The notes: generated from the letters alone by a model not told the origin. DNA of 64,000 nt from Peptoniphilaceae bacterium AMB_02 (GCA_036321625.1 CP143259.1:2344001-2408000), one strand, 5' to 3'; counted from the first letter of the stretch, positions 18,271-27,294 are shown. Translations and numbers: made by a program.

Positions 18271-19632
18271 GGGGTCAGGCTACACTTTTTTAAACTATTT
18301 TGTATTTTTATTATATTTATATTATATTTAATCATTTATATGATTTAAATTCATAGATTTTTAATAATTTTTTATGCATTAATATGATATGGTTATATTA
18401 TCAATTACAAGGTGGTAGATAAAATGGCAAGAAAACCTAGAGTTCAAGATAGTGGAATGATTCATCATGTAATAGTACGTGGCAATAATTCTCAAGATAT
18501 TTTTAAAGACGACAATGATCGCATTAGATATCTTCATCTTCTTCATAGGTACAAAGAGAGGTTTAAATTTAAAATCCTCGCATATTGTTTTATAGATAAT
18601 CATATACATCTATTACTCAAACAAAGCGATACTAGTCTTTCAAAATTCATGGCAGGTATACAACAGAGTTATACTCAATATTTTAACTTTAAGTACAATG
18701 AAACAGGTCATGTTTTTCAACAGAGATTTAAATCTTTTCCATGTTCTGACGAGGCTTATTATTTGTCTCTCATCGCCTATATACATAATAATCCTAAAAA
18801 AGCAGGACTTGTCGATAGTGCTGAAAAGTATGAATGGTCTAGCCATAATGAGATAATGAACACAAGTAAAAATGATCTATGTGATATTGATGAATTGTTT
18901 CAAATAATAGGACTTGATAGAAGTAATTCCATTACAAGTTACCTATGGTTATTAGGAGAAGCCGGCGATATAGATTTGGAGCTCGAAAATCATTATATGA
19001 GTAGTGAGGATTTAGAACTCAGTCAATCTTCGGCATGGTTCAAGGAGCAAGAAAATATTATAAATCGCAGAAATGTAACAACTGAAGAAATTGACAAAGC
19101 AATTGAGCTTGTGAAAAAAGATATATTTCTAAAACTAAAAACATCTGATTACAGAAAATACTTTACTATCATTGCTACAAATTTTAGCATGCTTTCAAAC
19201 AAAGAAATTGCAACATATTTGAAAATATCGCCTACAAGGGTATCCAACATTAGATTTGAGTATTCGGAAGGGAAATATGGCAAACATTTCGATGATATTA
19301 TAGATAATATAAGTAAGAAATTTGATAATAATACTTTATAGACTATCGAAGATTTTGATATATTTATAACTCCACTTCTTTTAAACCTCATAATTATTTA
19401 ATTGAAGGATAATTTTTTCATAACAATTATACTGATCCCTTTTGGATACTTGATATTTACGAAAAATAATAAAAAAGTTTAGAAATTAGTATAAAATATG
19501 ATAGGCTTCAATAAGTCTATGCATATATACTATTCTATTTATATAAATATATTAACCCATCAGTATTAGGCTTATTTAAAATTAGATATATATTATTATC
19601 CATTTTACTTAAAAAAAGTGTAGCCTGACCCC
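18271..19632 (+). mobile_element. REP-transposase element bounded by 21-bp inverted repeats
   Basis: GGGGTCAGGCTACACTTTTTT (18271-18291) is perfectly inverted at 19612-19632, enclosing a single Y1-type transposase gene and AT-rich flanks. No flanking target duplication is apparent. A lone copy of a closely related end lies at 27270-27287 and a degenerate one near 18106, indicating that this end sequence is dispersed. Confidence 0.7.
18424..19341 (+). CDS. REP-associated (IS200-like Y1) transposase
   Basis: 305 residues. The N-terminal Y1_Tnp domain has the HUH metal motif IDNHIHLLL (about 61-69) and the usual N-terminal MARKPRVQDSGMIHHVIVRG. A catalytic tyrosine is expected in the SLIAYIHNNPKKAGLV helix (about 118). 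The C-terminal 100 residues resemble a DnaA-like or HTH DNA-binding tail (NKEIATYLKISPTRVSNIR). I start at ATG 18424, which has AAGGTGG 8 bp upstream, rather than at the GTG 12 bp earlier. It lies inside 21-bp inverted repeats. The frame is intact. Confidence 0.88.
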   Translation: MARKPRVQDSGMIHHVIVRGNNSQDIFKDDNDRIRYLHLLHRYKERFKFKILAYCFIDNHIHLLLKQSDTSLSKFMAGIQQSYTQYFNFKYNETGHVFQQRFKSFPCSDEAYYLSLIAYIHNNPKKAGLVDSAEKYEWSSHNEIMNTSKNDLCDIDELFQIIGLDRSNSITSYLWLLGEAGDIDLELENHYMSSEDLELSQSSAWFKEQENIINRRNVTTEEIDKAIELVKKDIFLKLKTSDYRKYFTIIATNFSMLSNKEIATYLKISPTRVSNIRFEYSEGKYGKHFDDIIDNISKKFDNNTL

Positions 19633-19659
19633 GTTTATGTGGAGATTTGGTTTTAGATG
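19342..19659. other. AT-rich right arm of the REP-type element
   Basis: No coding sequence; contains the right inverted repeat of the element (19612-19632) and then 27 bp before the terminator of the metal importer. Confidence 0.5.
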
Positions 19660-19696
19660 AAAAATGCAATCTTCTAGTTATGAAGATTGCATTTTT
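19660..19696. terminator. Terminator of the metal ABC importer operon
   Basis: AAAAATGCAATCTTC / GAAGATTGCATTTTT, a perfect 15-bp stem with a 7-nt loop and T-runs on both sides, 21 bp after the stop of the last permease gene. Confidence 0.8.
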
Positions 19697-19717
19697 CGGG
19701 GTATGATTTATGGGTAA

Positions 19718-20824
19718 TTAATAGTTGTACTCTGTTCTTAGTTTTTCTGTTCTTTTTAGTCCTGATTCAGTTAATGTGTAGTAATTGTTTTTGTCATCCA
19801 GTTTCACATCTCCTGAGTCGAGTAGTGTTTTAATTCTCTTTTCTGTTTCTGTATTTGTCCAACCTAGATGTTTTGAGATGCTATCTCTTCCAAGTTCTAT
19901 AAATCTATCTTCGTCCTTATAGTGATTGTATATATGCATTAGAATAACAGTACTATACAGGTTTTGCAGTTTTTTCCTTCTCAGTATTATCGTTGTTATT
20001 ATTCCACCCTTATAGAAGACTACTGTCAATAAAAATGTTAAGAGTCCTGCTAGGGCGGCTGATCCTGCCATGGATACATTATATTGAAGTGCAAAAATAT
20101 ATCCGATTAAACTGTTTATAACACCATAAAGAACTGCTACTAAAAGCGTATACTTTAAGTCTTTGGTCAATAAATAACTGCTGGCAGCCGGCGCAATCAT
20201 AAAGGATATGACGAGTATGGCGCCAATTGCATCAAATGATGCTACTGCATTGATTGAAGTTATAAACATAAGTGTATAAAAAATAATTTTTATCTTTACT
20301 CCTGACAGTTTCGCATATTCTTCATCAAAAGTTGCAATTTTGACTTCTTTATAAAAGAGTGCAAGTATGATTATATTTATTATTAGCAGTACGCTCATAT
20401 GAACTGTTTTTACAGGAAGGCTTATTCCCAGTATATCCATTCTGTTAAGTGGTTGGAAAAGAATTTCTCCGAGAAGGACAATCTCAGTATCTATATGTGC
20501 ATTTCTTATAAATTTACTAATAAGCACAATGGCGAGTGCAAAGAAAATCGTATATACAATTCCAATTGCATCATCTTTATGGACTTTTAGCTTGGTAGAT
20601 ATCTTTTCCACCGAATACACGGTTAGTAGTCCAAAAAGCGCCGCGCCAACCATTAATAATGGCGATCCTACATCCCTCACTATAAAAAAGGTAAGGACTA
20701 TTCCTAAAAGTACAGAGTGGCTTATCGCATCTGCAATCATCGATATCCCTCTTAGTACCAAAAATGTTCCGTTAATAGCGCAGAGAGTAGAGGCAAGTAT
20801 CAAAATTATTAAAACTTCATACAT
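19718..20824 (-). CDS. Metal (Mn/Zn/Fe) ABC permease fused to a DtxR-like winged-helix domain
   Basis: 368 residues: an ABC-3 family permease (about 1-285, eight or nine hydrophobic segments; GTFLVLRGISMIADAISHS loop near residue 20) followed by a cytoplasmic tail (about 295-368) with a winged-helix pattern, DSISKHLGWTNTETEKRIKTLL and YTLTESGLKRTEKL, as in iron-dependent repressor C-terminal extensions of TroC-like permeases. Last gene of the operon, overlapping its partner permease by 8 bp. The tail may sense metal or regulate transport; this is inference from similar fusions. Confidence 0.88.
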   Translation of the reverse strand: MYEVLIILILASTLCAINGTFLVLRGISMIADAISHSVLLGIVLTFFIVRDVGSPLLMVGAALFGLLTVYSVEKISTKLKVHKDDAIGIVYTIFFALAIVLISKFIRNAHIDTEIVLLGEILFQPLNRMDILGISLPVKTVHMSVLLIINIIILALFYKEVKIATFDEEYAKLSGVKIKIIFYTLMFITSINAVASFDAIGAILVISFMIAPAASSYLLTKDLKYTLLVAVLYGVINSLIGYIFALQYNVSMAGSAALAGLLTFLLTVVFYKGGIITTIILRRKKLQNLYSTVILMHIYNHYKDEDRFIELGRDSISKHLGWTNTETEKRIKTLLDSGDVKLDDKNNYYTLTESGLKRTEKLRTEYNY

Positions 20825-21680
20825 TTATATACCTCCTTCTCAGTATCCCCTTAGGTGATATTATAGAGGAGATTATAAATAAGAGTCCCATTATTAGGAT
20901 TATGGTGGCTCCTGTCGACAAGCCCTTCATTAAAGAACTCAAGTAAGTTCCCGTCAGTGTACTACATAAAGTTAAAATTGAAGATATTACGATATTGTTC
21001 TTGAATTTATCTGTCCAAAGTGAAGCTGTTATTGTCGGTATTATTAAAAAGCTAGATATGAGTATTGCTCCAACGAGTTTCAATCCTGATGCAATTATCA
21101 TTATCATTAAAAACATCAATAAAACTCTTAAAAGTTTCAAGTTCAAGCCAATCATATATGCATACTCTTCATCGAAAATAAAAACTTTAAATTCTTTAAA
21201 GAACAGTATAATCAAAAAGATTGTCAATATCGAAATCCCTGCGATATAGTAAACATCATTTCTCATAATATATGCTGCTTGTCCAAATATATAGTTTGAT
21301 AATCCGGCTTGCAATTGCGGTGAATATGAAGGGTTTCCGGATATATAACTCTTTAGTATCAATCCTCCTCCAAAAAAACCCGATAATACTATTGCAAGCA
21401 TGGCATCCGAACTTACTTTTGTCATACTGGAAACTATCTCAATTAAAAAGTATGCAGCCGTAGCTGTAAGAGCAGCTCCAAGTATCAGTATGCCCGGATT
21501 TCTGGTTTCAAATAACATAAAAGCTAGGATTACTCCCGGTAGCGCGGCATGACCAACTGCATCTCCTACAAGACTCTGCCCCTTATTTACTGCAAGCACT
21601 CCTACCATCGAAGAAGCAATCCCAAGTAGAGATGTTCCAATGGCAATTATTATAAATGAATAAGAAGTTATGGTGTTCAT
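20817..21680 (-). CDS. Metal (Mn/Zn/Fe) ABC permease, second subunit
   Basis: 287-residue ABC-3 permease with about eight membrane segments; the N-terminal VNKGQSLVGDAVGHAALPGV loop is the family's ATPase-coupling region. It follows the ATPase gene immediately and overlaps the fused permease by 8 bp. The two unequal permeases presumably form a heterodimeric channel, as in Tro/Mts/Znu systems. Confidence 0.9.
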   Translation of the reverse strand: MNTITSYSFIIIAIGTSLLGIASSMVGVLAVNKGQSLVGDAVGHAALPGVILAFMLFETRNPGILILGAALTATAAYFLIEIVSSMTKVSSDAMLAIVLSGFFGGGLILKSYISGNPSYSPQLQAGLSNYIFGQAAYIMRNDVYYIAGISILTIFLIILFFKEFKVFIFDEEYAYMIGLNLKLLRVLLMFLMIMIIASGLKLVGAILISSFLIIPTITASLWTDKFKNNIVISSILTLCSTLTGTYLSSLMKGLSTGATIILIMGLLFIISSIISPKGILRRRYINV

Positions 21681-22397
21681 TTACACACCTACTCCATAGC
21701 AAAGTTCAATATTTTTGTCATTGAAAACTTCATCGGTCGGTCCGTCTGAAATAATTCTCTTATTTATCATTACTATATGGTCAAAATTTTCCGCGATAGT
21801 GCTTAGATCGTGATGCACAACTACAAGAGTTTTTCCGTTTGCTTTGAACTCCTTAAATTTTGACATTATTACTCTTTCAGTTTTTACATCTAGACCTTTT
21901 AGCGGTTCGTCCATAAAGTATAAATCTGCATCCTGACATATTGCCCTTGCAAAAAACACTCTCTGTTTCTGACCTCCCGACAATTCAGATATTTGTCTAT
22001 CGGAAAATTCCAAGATTCCCATTTCTTCAATGGCTTCCATTGCTTTTCTTTTATCGAATTCACTTGGTTTTTTAAACAGTCCTGTATGGACATATCTTCC
22101 CATCAACACCACATCCTTAACAGTTACTGGAAAATCCCAGTTTACAGTCTCTGTCTGTGGTATATACGCTATTCTTTTTAAAGATTTTTCTATCTTTTTA
22201 CCAAAAACTTTTACCTCTCCGGATAATGGTTTGATAAGTCCTAAAATTCCTTTAATCAAGGTAGACTTACCCGCACCATTAGGGCCGATAATTGCAGTGA
22301 CTGAATTTTCTATAAAATTCAAATCCACATCGAATACAACCGGCTTTTCCAGATATGCTATAGAAAAATCTTCTATTTCAACTATTGCTTTATTCAT
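21681..22397 (-). CDS. Metal ABC importer, ATP-binding protein
   Basis: 238-residue ABC ATPase: Walker A GPNGAGKSTL (about 37), signature LSGGQKQRVFFARA (about 139), Walker B LYFMDEPLKGLD, H-loop VVHHDLS. The sequence is typical of Mn/Zn importer ATPases. The second gene of the operon, 14 bp after the binding protein and abutting the first permease. Confidence 0.92.
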   Translation of the reverse strand: MNKAIVEIEDFSIAYLEKPVVFDVDLNFIENSVTAIIGPNGAGKSTLIKGILGLIKPLSGEVKVFGKKIEKSLKRIAYIPQTETVNWDFPVTVKDVVLMGRYVHTGLFKKPSEFDKRKAMEAIEEMGILEFSDRQISELSGGQKQRVFFARAICQDADLYFMDEPLKGLDVKTERVIMSKFKEFKANGKTLVVVHHDLSTIAENFDHIVMINKRIISDGPTDEVFNDKNIELCYGVGV

Positions 22398-22411
22398 AAA
22401 ATCACTCTTTC

Positions 22412-23365
22412 TTACTTCAAGTTGTCAGAGATGAGTTTTACATTATGTCTATACATGTCTATGAAACTATCTCCTTTCTCTCCCTCCGGAGCTAATGAAT
22501 CTGAGAATAACTCATTCCCATGACCTGAGACAACTTTTACATCCGAACCCTTACTTCTTACAATTTCTTTTAATTTCTCCATTCTCTGTGGATCTGTTGT
22601 GGTTTCAGCGAAGATTGCCTTAATCTTTTTCTCAGCAATCAAACTGGCTGTATCCTCCAGATCCTTATTAGCGACCTCAGATTGAGTGCTCACACCTTGA
22701 GGCGCGACAACTTCGATATTGTAATATCTACTAAAGTAGTTAAAAGCATCATGAGGAGTTACCAAATATCTACTTTCCTTAGGTATCTGATCTAACAGCT
22801 CCCTGTTTTCTTTGTCAAGTTCGTCAAGTTTAGTCATATATACATTTAAATTTTCTTTAATCTCTTTAGATTTTTCAGGTACTAGTTTTTCAAGATGTTC
22901 TGCAACTTTTGTTATAGCCTTTTTATATAGATTTAAATCAAACCAAAAATGCGGATCTAAAACAGTTTCTCCGTCATCCTCCATAATCGTAGTATCTTCT
23001 CCTGAAAATTCTGAAGTAATATTCTGTCCAACTTTTTCAAGCATTTCAATCATCTTACCTTCAAAATGAAGTCCATGATAGAGAACCAGGTTTGCGTTTT
23101 TTATCTTGTTTAAATCTTCGGGTTTAGCAACATAGACATGTGGATCTTCTCCGGCAGGTATGATTAATTCTCTCTGAACAAAATCACCAGCTAAAACTTT
23201 TACCATATCATTGATAAATGAAGTGGATGAAGCTACTATCTTTTTGTCATCACTTACTTTGTTATCATTCACACTTTCATTCTTATTTTCATTTTTATTT
23301 ACAGGCGTACATGCAGTTAAGAGCATTGCCAGTACTAATCCAATTACTAATATTATCTTTTTCAT
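22412..23365 (-). CDS. Metal ABC importer, ZnuA/TroA-type substrate-binding lipoprotein
   Basis: 317 residues with a lipoprotein signal (LVIGLVLAMLLTAC, Cys at about 19) and a cluster A-I binding fold. Metal ligands can be placed: His in PAGEDPHVYVAK (about 76), His in DPHFWFD (about 138), His in TPHDAFNYF (about 203) and an acidic residue near the C-terminus. A His-rich loop typical of strict zinc binders is absent, so Mn or Fe is at least as likely as Zn. Expression is probably metal-repressed through the palindrome 28 bp upstream of its ATG. Confidence 0.9.
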   Translation of the reverse strand: MKKIILVIGLVLAMLLTACTPVNKNENKNESVNDNKVSDDKKIVASSTSFINDMVKVLAGDFVQRELIIPAGEDPHVYVAKPEDLNKIKNANLVLYHGLHFEGKMIEMLEKVGQNITSEFSGEDTTIMEDDGETVLDPHFWFDLNLYKKAITKVAEHLEKLVPEKSKEIKENLNVYMTKLDELDKENRELLDQIPKESRYLVTPHDAFNYFSRYYNIEVVAPQGVSTQSEVANKDLEDTASLIAEKKIKAIFAETTTDPQRMEKLKEIVRSKGSDVKVVSGHGNELFSDSLAPEGEKGDSFIDMYRHNVKLISDNLK

Positions 23366-23392
23366 AAATCGCTCCTTATTAAGTATTTGCTA

Positions 23393-23428
23393 AATTATTT
23401 AAGTTAGACTCGACTAACTTAAATAATT
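23393..23428. promoter_or_regulatory. Perfect 15-bp palindrome: probable metalloregulator operator
   Basis: AATTATTTAAGTTAG, six central bases, and its exact complement. The half-site TTAAGTTAG is close to the DtxR/IdeR half-site TTAGGTTAG, though the centre is wider. It overlaps the -10 and start region of the importer promoter, so binding would block transcription. Confidence 0.7.
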
Positions 23429-23454
23429 ATAACATGCCTTCTATTCTTTTGCAA
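23426..23454 (-). promoter_or_regulatory. Promoter of the metal ABC importer operon
   Basis: Minus strand TTGCAA (23454-23449), 17-bp spacer, TATAAT (23431-23426), immediately followed by the palindrome. Confidence 0.65.
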
Positions 23455-23592
23455 TAATCTTTTTTCTTTTTTTTCATAAAAGGTAATGGATTTTCATTAT
23501 GTTTATGTAATATATGCGTTTATTTCTTAATATATGGTAGTTCAAATAGCGTATTATTGTTTATAAACATCTATATTAATACAAAAAAATTG

Positions 23593-23622
23593 TTGTTATA
23601 CAGATTTAAATCGTGTTATAAT
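23593..23622 (+). promoter_or_regulatory. Promoter of the leucine-type dehydrogenase gene
   Basis: TTGTTA (23593-23598), 18-bp spacer, TATAAT (23617-23622); leader of about 45 nt to the start codon. Confidence 0.6.
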
Positions 23623-23676
23623 TTAACTACTATAAAGTTATATAGTAAATTGATTTAATTTGTTGGGAGGTTTATG

Positions 23677-24738
23677 ATGAAAATTTTTGATAGAATGATG
23701 GAACATGATTATGAGCAAGTAATATTTTGCCAAGATAAGGATACGGGTTTAAAAGCTATTATATGTATACATGATACTACCTTGGGCCCTGCTCTTGGTG
23801 GATGTAGAATACTTGATTATAAATCGGAAGATGAGGCATTGAACGATGTCCTAAGACTTGCACGAGGAATGACTTATAAGAATGCGGCTGCAGGACTTGA
23901 TCTCGGCGGTGGAAAATCTGTAATTCTAGGAGACCCTGATACTATTAAAAGCGAAGCTCTATTTAGAGTTTTCGGTAGATTTGTAGAAGGATTGAATGGA
24001 AGATACTTAACCGCAGAGGATGTAAACTCGACAACTGCAGATATGGACTTTGTAAATCTTGAAACTGAAAATGTAGTAGGTATTGAGCATAAGAGCGGTA
24101 ATCCTGCTCCGGTAACTGCATATGGTACTTTTAGAGGTATACAAGCTGCAGCTAATGAAGTCTATGGTTCAGATGATTTAAAAGGTAAAGTTGTAGCAAT
24201 ACAAGGGGTTGGCTCTGTAGGTTATTATCTATCCGAGTTACTAGTAAATGCCGGAGCAAAGTTAATTGTCACCGATATTAAGAAAGCCTCTATCGATAGA
24301 GTTGTCAATGAGTTCGGTGCCGAGTCCGTTGCTCCCGATAAAATATATGGAGTAGAATGCGACATCTTCTCACCATGTGCAATGGGTGCAATAATAAATG
24401 ATTTTACCGTTGAAGAGTTAAAGTGCAAGATAGTTGCAGGAAGTGCCAATAACCAGCTTGCTGAGAATGTACATGGAGATATTCTGGATAAGAAGGGTAT
24501 CCTATACGTTCCGGATTATGTAATTAATAGCGGAGGCGCAATAAATGTTGCTCAGGAGATGAAAGGTTACGATAAGGACAGAGCAATGGCAAACACTTCT
24601 CTAATATACGATGCTTGTAAGAGAGTTTTCGAAATTGCAAAAGAAGATAAGATTCCAACATATAGAGCTGCCGATAAAATGGCAGAGGAGAGAATTAATT
24701 CTCTTGTAGCGGTAAAAAGAATATTACCACATAAATAA
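23677..24738 (+). CDS. Leucine/valine (Glu/Leu/Phe/Val family) dehydrogenase
   Basis: 353 residues. NAD-dependent oxidative deamination of branched-chain amino acids. The catalytic region has GPALGGCR (about 40-47), the lysine in [16 protein letters not shown] (about 67 and 79) and the [11 protein letters not shown] loop (about 113); the Rossmann domain begins at [13 protein letters not shown] (about 172). Length and motifs match leucine dehydrogenase better than the longer glutamate dehydrogenases. GGGAGG is spaced 6 bp from the ATG at 23677; an ATG at 23674 is also possible. Monocistronic with its own promoter and terminator; fits amino-acid fermentation. Confidence 0.9.
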   Translation: MKIFDRMMEHDYEQVIFCQDKDTGLKAIICIHDTTLGPALGGCRILDYKSEDEALNDVLRLARGMTYKNAAAGLDLGGGKSVILGDPDTIKSEALFRVFGRFVEGLNGRYLTAEDVNSTTADMDFVNLETENVVGIEHKSGNPAPVTAYGTFRGIQAAANEVYGSDDLKGKVVAIQGVGSVGYYLSELLVNAGAKLIVTDIKKASIDRVVNEFGAESVAPDKIYGVECDIFSPCAMGAIINDFTVEELKCKIVAGSANNQLAENVHGDILDKKGILYVPDYVINSGGAINVAQEMKGYDKDRAMANTSLIYDACKRVFEIAKEDKIPTYRAADKMAEERINSLVAVKRILPHK

Positions 24739-24768
24739 AAAGAGTATAATTATCTTTCTGATTTAAAC

Positions 24769-24813
24769 AAAGGAGCTGTATCAGAATGTTCACTTTCTGA
24801 CACATCTCCTTTT
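24769..24813 (+). terminator. Terminator of the leucine-type dehydrogenase gene
   Basis: AAAGGAG.TGT.TCAGAA / TTCTGA.ACA.CTCCTTTT, a long stem with three mismatches, 30 bp after the stop. Confidence 0.75.
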
Positions 24814-24823
24814 ATAATGTACA

Positions 24824-25449
24824 TTATTTTTTCTTTTTAATAAAATCATCTATTACCGCATATTTTTGTAAACATACTAATCTTTCAATTTCTTTACCTT
24901 ATTTGAACTTTGTAATTACCGGGACTTGACTGGTATTTTCAATATTAATTTTATTATAAAACTCTAATAAATCACTTTCTACTTTATCTGTTAAGTCAAC
25001 CCCTACTACAGGAATTTTTTTGCTTGTTCACTGCTCTATAGTAAATACTCTTCGTATCTTTTCAATATTTTCAGTTTTCAGATGTAAATATCAGAGTTAT
25101 CTCATCATTATTATTCAGTAAATTGAGAGTATCCTCGAATTCATATCTTGATATTCATGCATTTGTTCTAATAGCCCATATTATAATGATTGTAACTACT
25201 ATGCACAATAGTGAAATATATTTATATCTACTTTTATGAAATGGTGGAATTTTACGTGTCACAAATATACAAGGTAATGCAAACAGCAAATACCCGATAA
25301 ACGGCACTAGGATACCTATTAATACAGATGTATAAATAGATTCCTTATGGTATGCAAAAGCATATACTGCTGTAAAAGGCATAAAAAATTAACCTTCCAA
25401 AAGGTAAGATTCTATAGTTCTTTCTTTAAAATCCACTCTCAATACTCAT
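24824..25449 (-). pseudogene. Decayed membrane-anchored thioredoxin-like gene
   Basis: A GGAGGG site and ATG at 25449 open a frame that can be followed to a TAA at 24824 only through several breaks. In order: MSIESGF, a frame change, FKERTIESYLLEG, a TAA, two or three membrane segments (about 25382-25158), a TGA, a thioredoxin-like part EFEDTLNLL...TLIFTSEN, TGA-Lys-Tyr-TGA where a CxxC would be expected, a frameshift in an A7 run (about 25013-25020), IPVVGVDLTDKVESDLLEFY, a TAA and GKEIERLV. The reconstructed protein resembles a membrane thiol-disulfide protein of unknown role. Confidence 0.65.
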
Positions 25450-25576
25450 TGAATCCCTCCTAATCTAAAAAGGTTATCATCTTCTCTTTTCACAAATGCT
25501 CCTTTTATTCAATTTTCTATTTGAAACTCATAATTATTTCTTAACCTTCTTTCGTTATTAACATTTTGTACTTTAA

Positions 25577-25822
25577 TCGAAAACCCGAGAGAATGATACA
25601 GGACTTTGGTGTATGGACTGCAGCACTCAAATTGACGATGTTCCTATCTCAAGTTCCGCTAAAATTGAAGCTCTATATATAGGCAACGTAAAATCAAATA
25701 AGTTTCACCATCCAAATTGCAAAGCGGTAAAAAAGATGAACAAACATAATAAAAAGGAACTTCTTAGTAGAGAAGATTCAGCCGGGTCACGTTATATCCC
25801 GTGTAAAATATGTAATCCATAA
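25577..25822 (+). pseudogene. 3' fragment of a nuclease-type protein with Ada-like zinc motif
   Basis: The frame is open from 25577 with no ribosome site before its first ATG (25613). It begins with a KTRENDTGLW segment like the end of a staphylococcal-nuclease domain, and continues to YIGNVKSNKFHHPNCKAV ... YIPCKICNP, the C-x(n)-CxxC zinc-binding tail (Ada metal-binding type) often appended to thermonuclease-like or ComEC-like proteins. The 5' part is missing. I regard it as a truncated relic, although a 69-residue protein from ATG 25613 cannot be excluded. Confidence 0.5.
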
Positions 25823-25823
25823 T

Positions 25824-25853
25824 AAAAAACTGTCCGTTATTGGGCAGTTTTTT
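25824..25853. terminator. Bidirectional terminator
   Basis: AAAAAACTGTCC / GGGCAGTTTTTT stem-loop between convergent genes, 4 bp from the stop of the carboxypeptidase-like gene. Confidence 0.75.
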
Positions 25854-25857
25854 CATT

Positions 25858-26784
25858 TTATTGGATTGATTTTTGAGTATTTGAACTCACGCAGTTTCTC
25901 AATTGGTCAATGGTTTTAATAATAAAGCTGACATCCTCGTAGCGCCCTTTATTGGAGTGGGACCCCAAACTACAGATAAGAAATTCTCTATCTCCATCAT
26001 TATATAAGACAACCAAATTAAAAACATCGCCCAAAGAGCCTGTTTTCATACCCTCTACTTTAGGATTGTATACTTTAGATTTATCATTTAGAAAATCATT
26101 TGTATTTTTCCAACTGACTGTTTTCCCATTAGGCAGTGTTGTTGTGTATGTGGCTTGTTTTACAATATTTCTAATCCATTCATGCTTTAGAAGTTTATTA
26201 GTTACCGACTCGATATCCTTCACAGAAGTTTTTGCATCGTAATCATAGCCACTTGGATCGTACAAAACCGTATCATCGTAGCCTTCAGTTTTAAGATGTT
26301 CTCCAAGACCATTCATAAAGTACTTAATTCTATCTTTAATATTTTGTGCGTTAGGATAGATAAGATTTCCAAAATGATTCGCTACAACATATGCGGCATC
26401 ATTACCGGATGGCACCAACATTGCAGCTATTAAATTCTCCAGTGTATACTTATCCGGGTTTAAATCAGCTTTAGAAGAACCCTTTTTTACCAGCTTCAAT
26501 GCGTCCTTTTCACCTTCAATTATAGTACCCTTATCAGCCATCGTCAGAATATAGTCAATCACAAATAATTTGGCAATGCTTGCAGGATTATATTTTTCAT
26601 TTTCGTTCTTAGATATAATCACACTACCACTCGCATTGTCGATTACCAGAAATGACTCGCCATTAAATCCATTCTTATTTGTTTTAAAACCCCATGTTAA
26701 TTCATTCACTCTATATTTCATATCTTCAATAAACTCCGTATGAGAAATTAGGTATCCCCCTGTTAACAAAAAGCAGATAATCAA
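25858..26784 (-). CDS. D-alanyl-D-alanine carboxypeptidase-like serine hydrolase (peptidase S11 type)
   Basis: 308 residues from a TTG start. N-terminal hydrophobic anchor, then the penicillin-binding motifs in order: SIAK (about 69, nucleophile Ser), SGN (about 127) and KTGS (about 245). This is the S11 DD-carboxypeptidase/class-A-like fold used in peptidoglycan trimming, presumably outside the membrane. The frame stays open upstream to an ATT codon at 26817 that follows a GGGGGTG ribosome site and would supply a proper positively charged signal sequence, so translation may really begin there. Confidence 0.8.
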   Translation of the reverse strand: MIICFLLTGGYLISHTEFIEDMKYRVNELTWGFKTNKNGFNGESFLVIDNASGSVIISKNENEKYNPASIAKLFVIDYILTMADKGTIIEGEKDALKLVKKGSSKADLNPDKYTLENLIAAMLVPSGNDAAYVVANHFGNLIYPNAQNIKDRIKYFMNGLGEHLKTEGYDDTVLYDPSGYDYDAKTSVKDIESVTNKLLKHEWIRNIVKQATYTTTLPNGKTVSWKNTNDFLNDKSKVYNPKVEGMKTGSLGDVFNLVVLYNDGDREFLICSLGSHSNKGRYEDVSFIIKTIDQLRNCVSSNTQKSIQ

Positions 26785-26922
26785 TATTACGATGAATCTA
26801 TTATTTAAAGCTTTAATTTAATCACCCCCTCACACTTAAATAATATGCTTGCTGCAATTTAGCTTCTTTTGATTTCTAAAGAAAGAACTATTATCTTTCA
26901 GTTTTTCTATACTTTTATTATA

Positions 26923-27000
26923 CATTAAAAGAATGATAATAATACTACAGTATTGTAAGCTAAATAATTTAATGTCCTAGTTTTAGACGCCCAAAAAGAC
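26923..27000. repeat. Direct repeat, copy 1 (upstream of the carboxypeptidase-like gene)
   Basis: About 75 bp (CATTAAAAGAATGATAATAA ... CAAAAAGAC) is repeated imperfectly at 27295-27373, 372 bp away. Each copy contains a 12-bp dyad, TACAGTATTGTA here and the perfect TACAATATTGTA in copy 2. Confidence 0.7.
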
Positions 27001-27294
27001 CCCAGAATTTTTCAAAAACAGTAACCATCATCCGCTATATAATAACGATTATAAAAAATTTCCGCGATTGCGGAAAGAGTATTTATAAGGACGTCATATA
27101 TAACTAATTTGTAATATTGTGGATAAAAGCAATAAAAGAATCGTTGGATAAAATAATATAAGACTTATGATTACAGATTGATATACATACACTAAAATGT
27201 ATAATTAACGCACCGAATGCTGGCTTATAGTGATTTTAAATGGATTTATATGCGAAAAAGTCAATTATGTCAAGCCTGACCCCGTTTCTGTCAG
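27001..27294. other. Spacer between the direct repeats
   Basis: No coding sequence. It ends with the lone transposon-end motif at 27270-27287, suggesting that the duplicated segment arose with or around a lost REP-type element. Confidence 0.45.
27270..27287. repeat. Solo REP-type element end
   Basis: TCAAGCCTGACCCCGTTT matches the right end of the element at 19612-19636 (AGCCTGACCCCGTTT identical). Confidence 0.65.

Noticed and set aside
25155-25382. Free-standing 75-residue membrane protein
   Set aside because: Its frame extends on both sides into recognisable remnants of a larger thioredoxin-like gene; no ribosome site precedes its ATG.
26943-26960. BlaI/MecI operator upstream of the penicillin-binding-type gene
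   Set aside because: The dyad TACA-N4-TGTA has two extra central bases compared with the TACA-N2-TGTA boxes I know, and no blaI/blaR gene is near. Kept only as part of the direct repeat.
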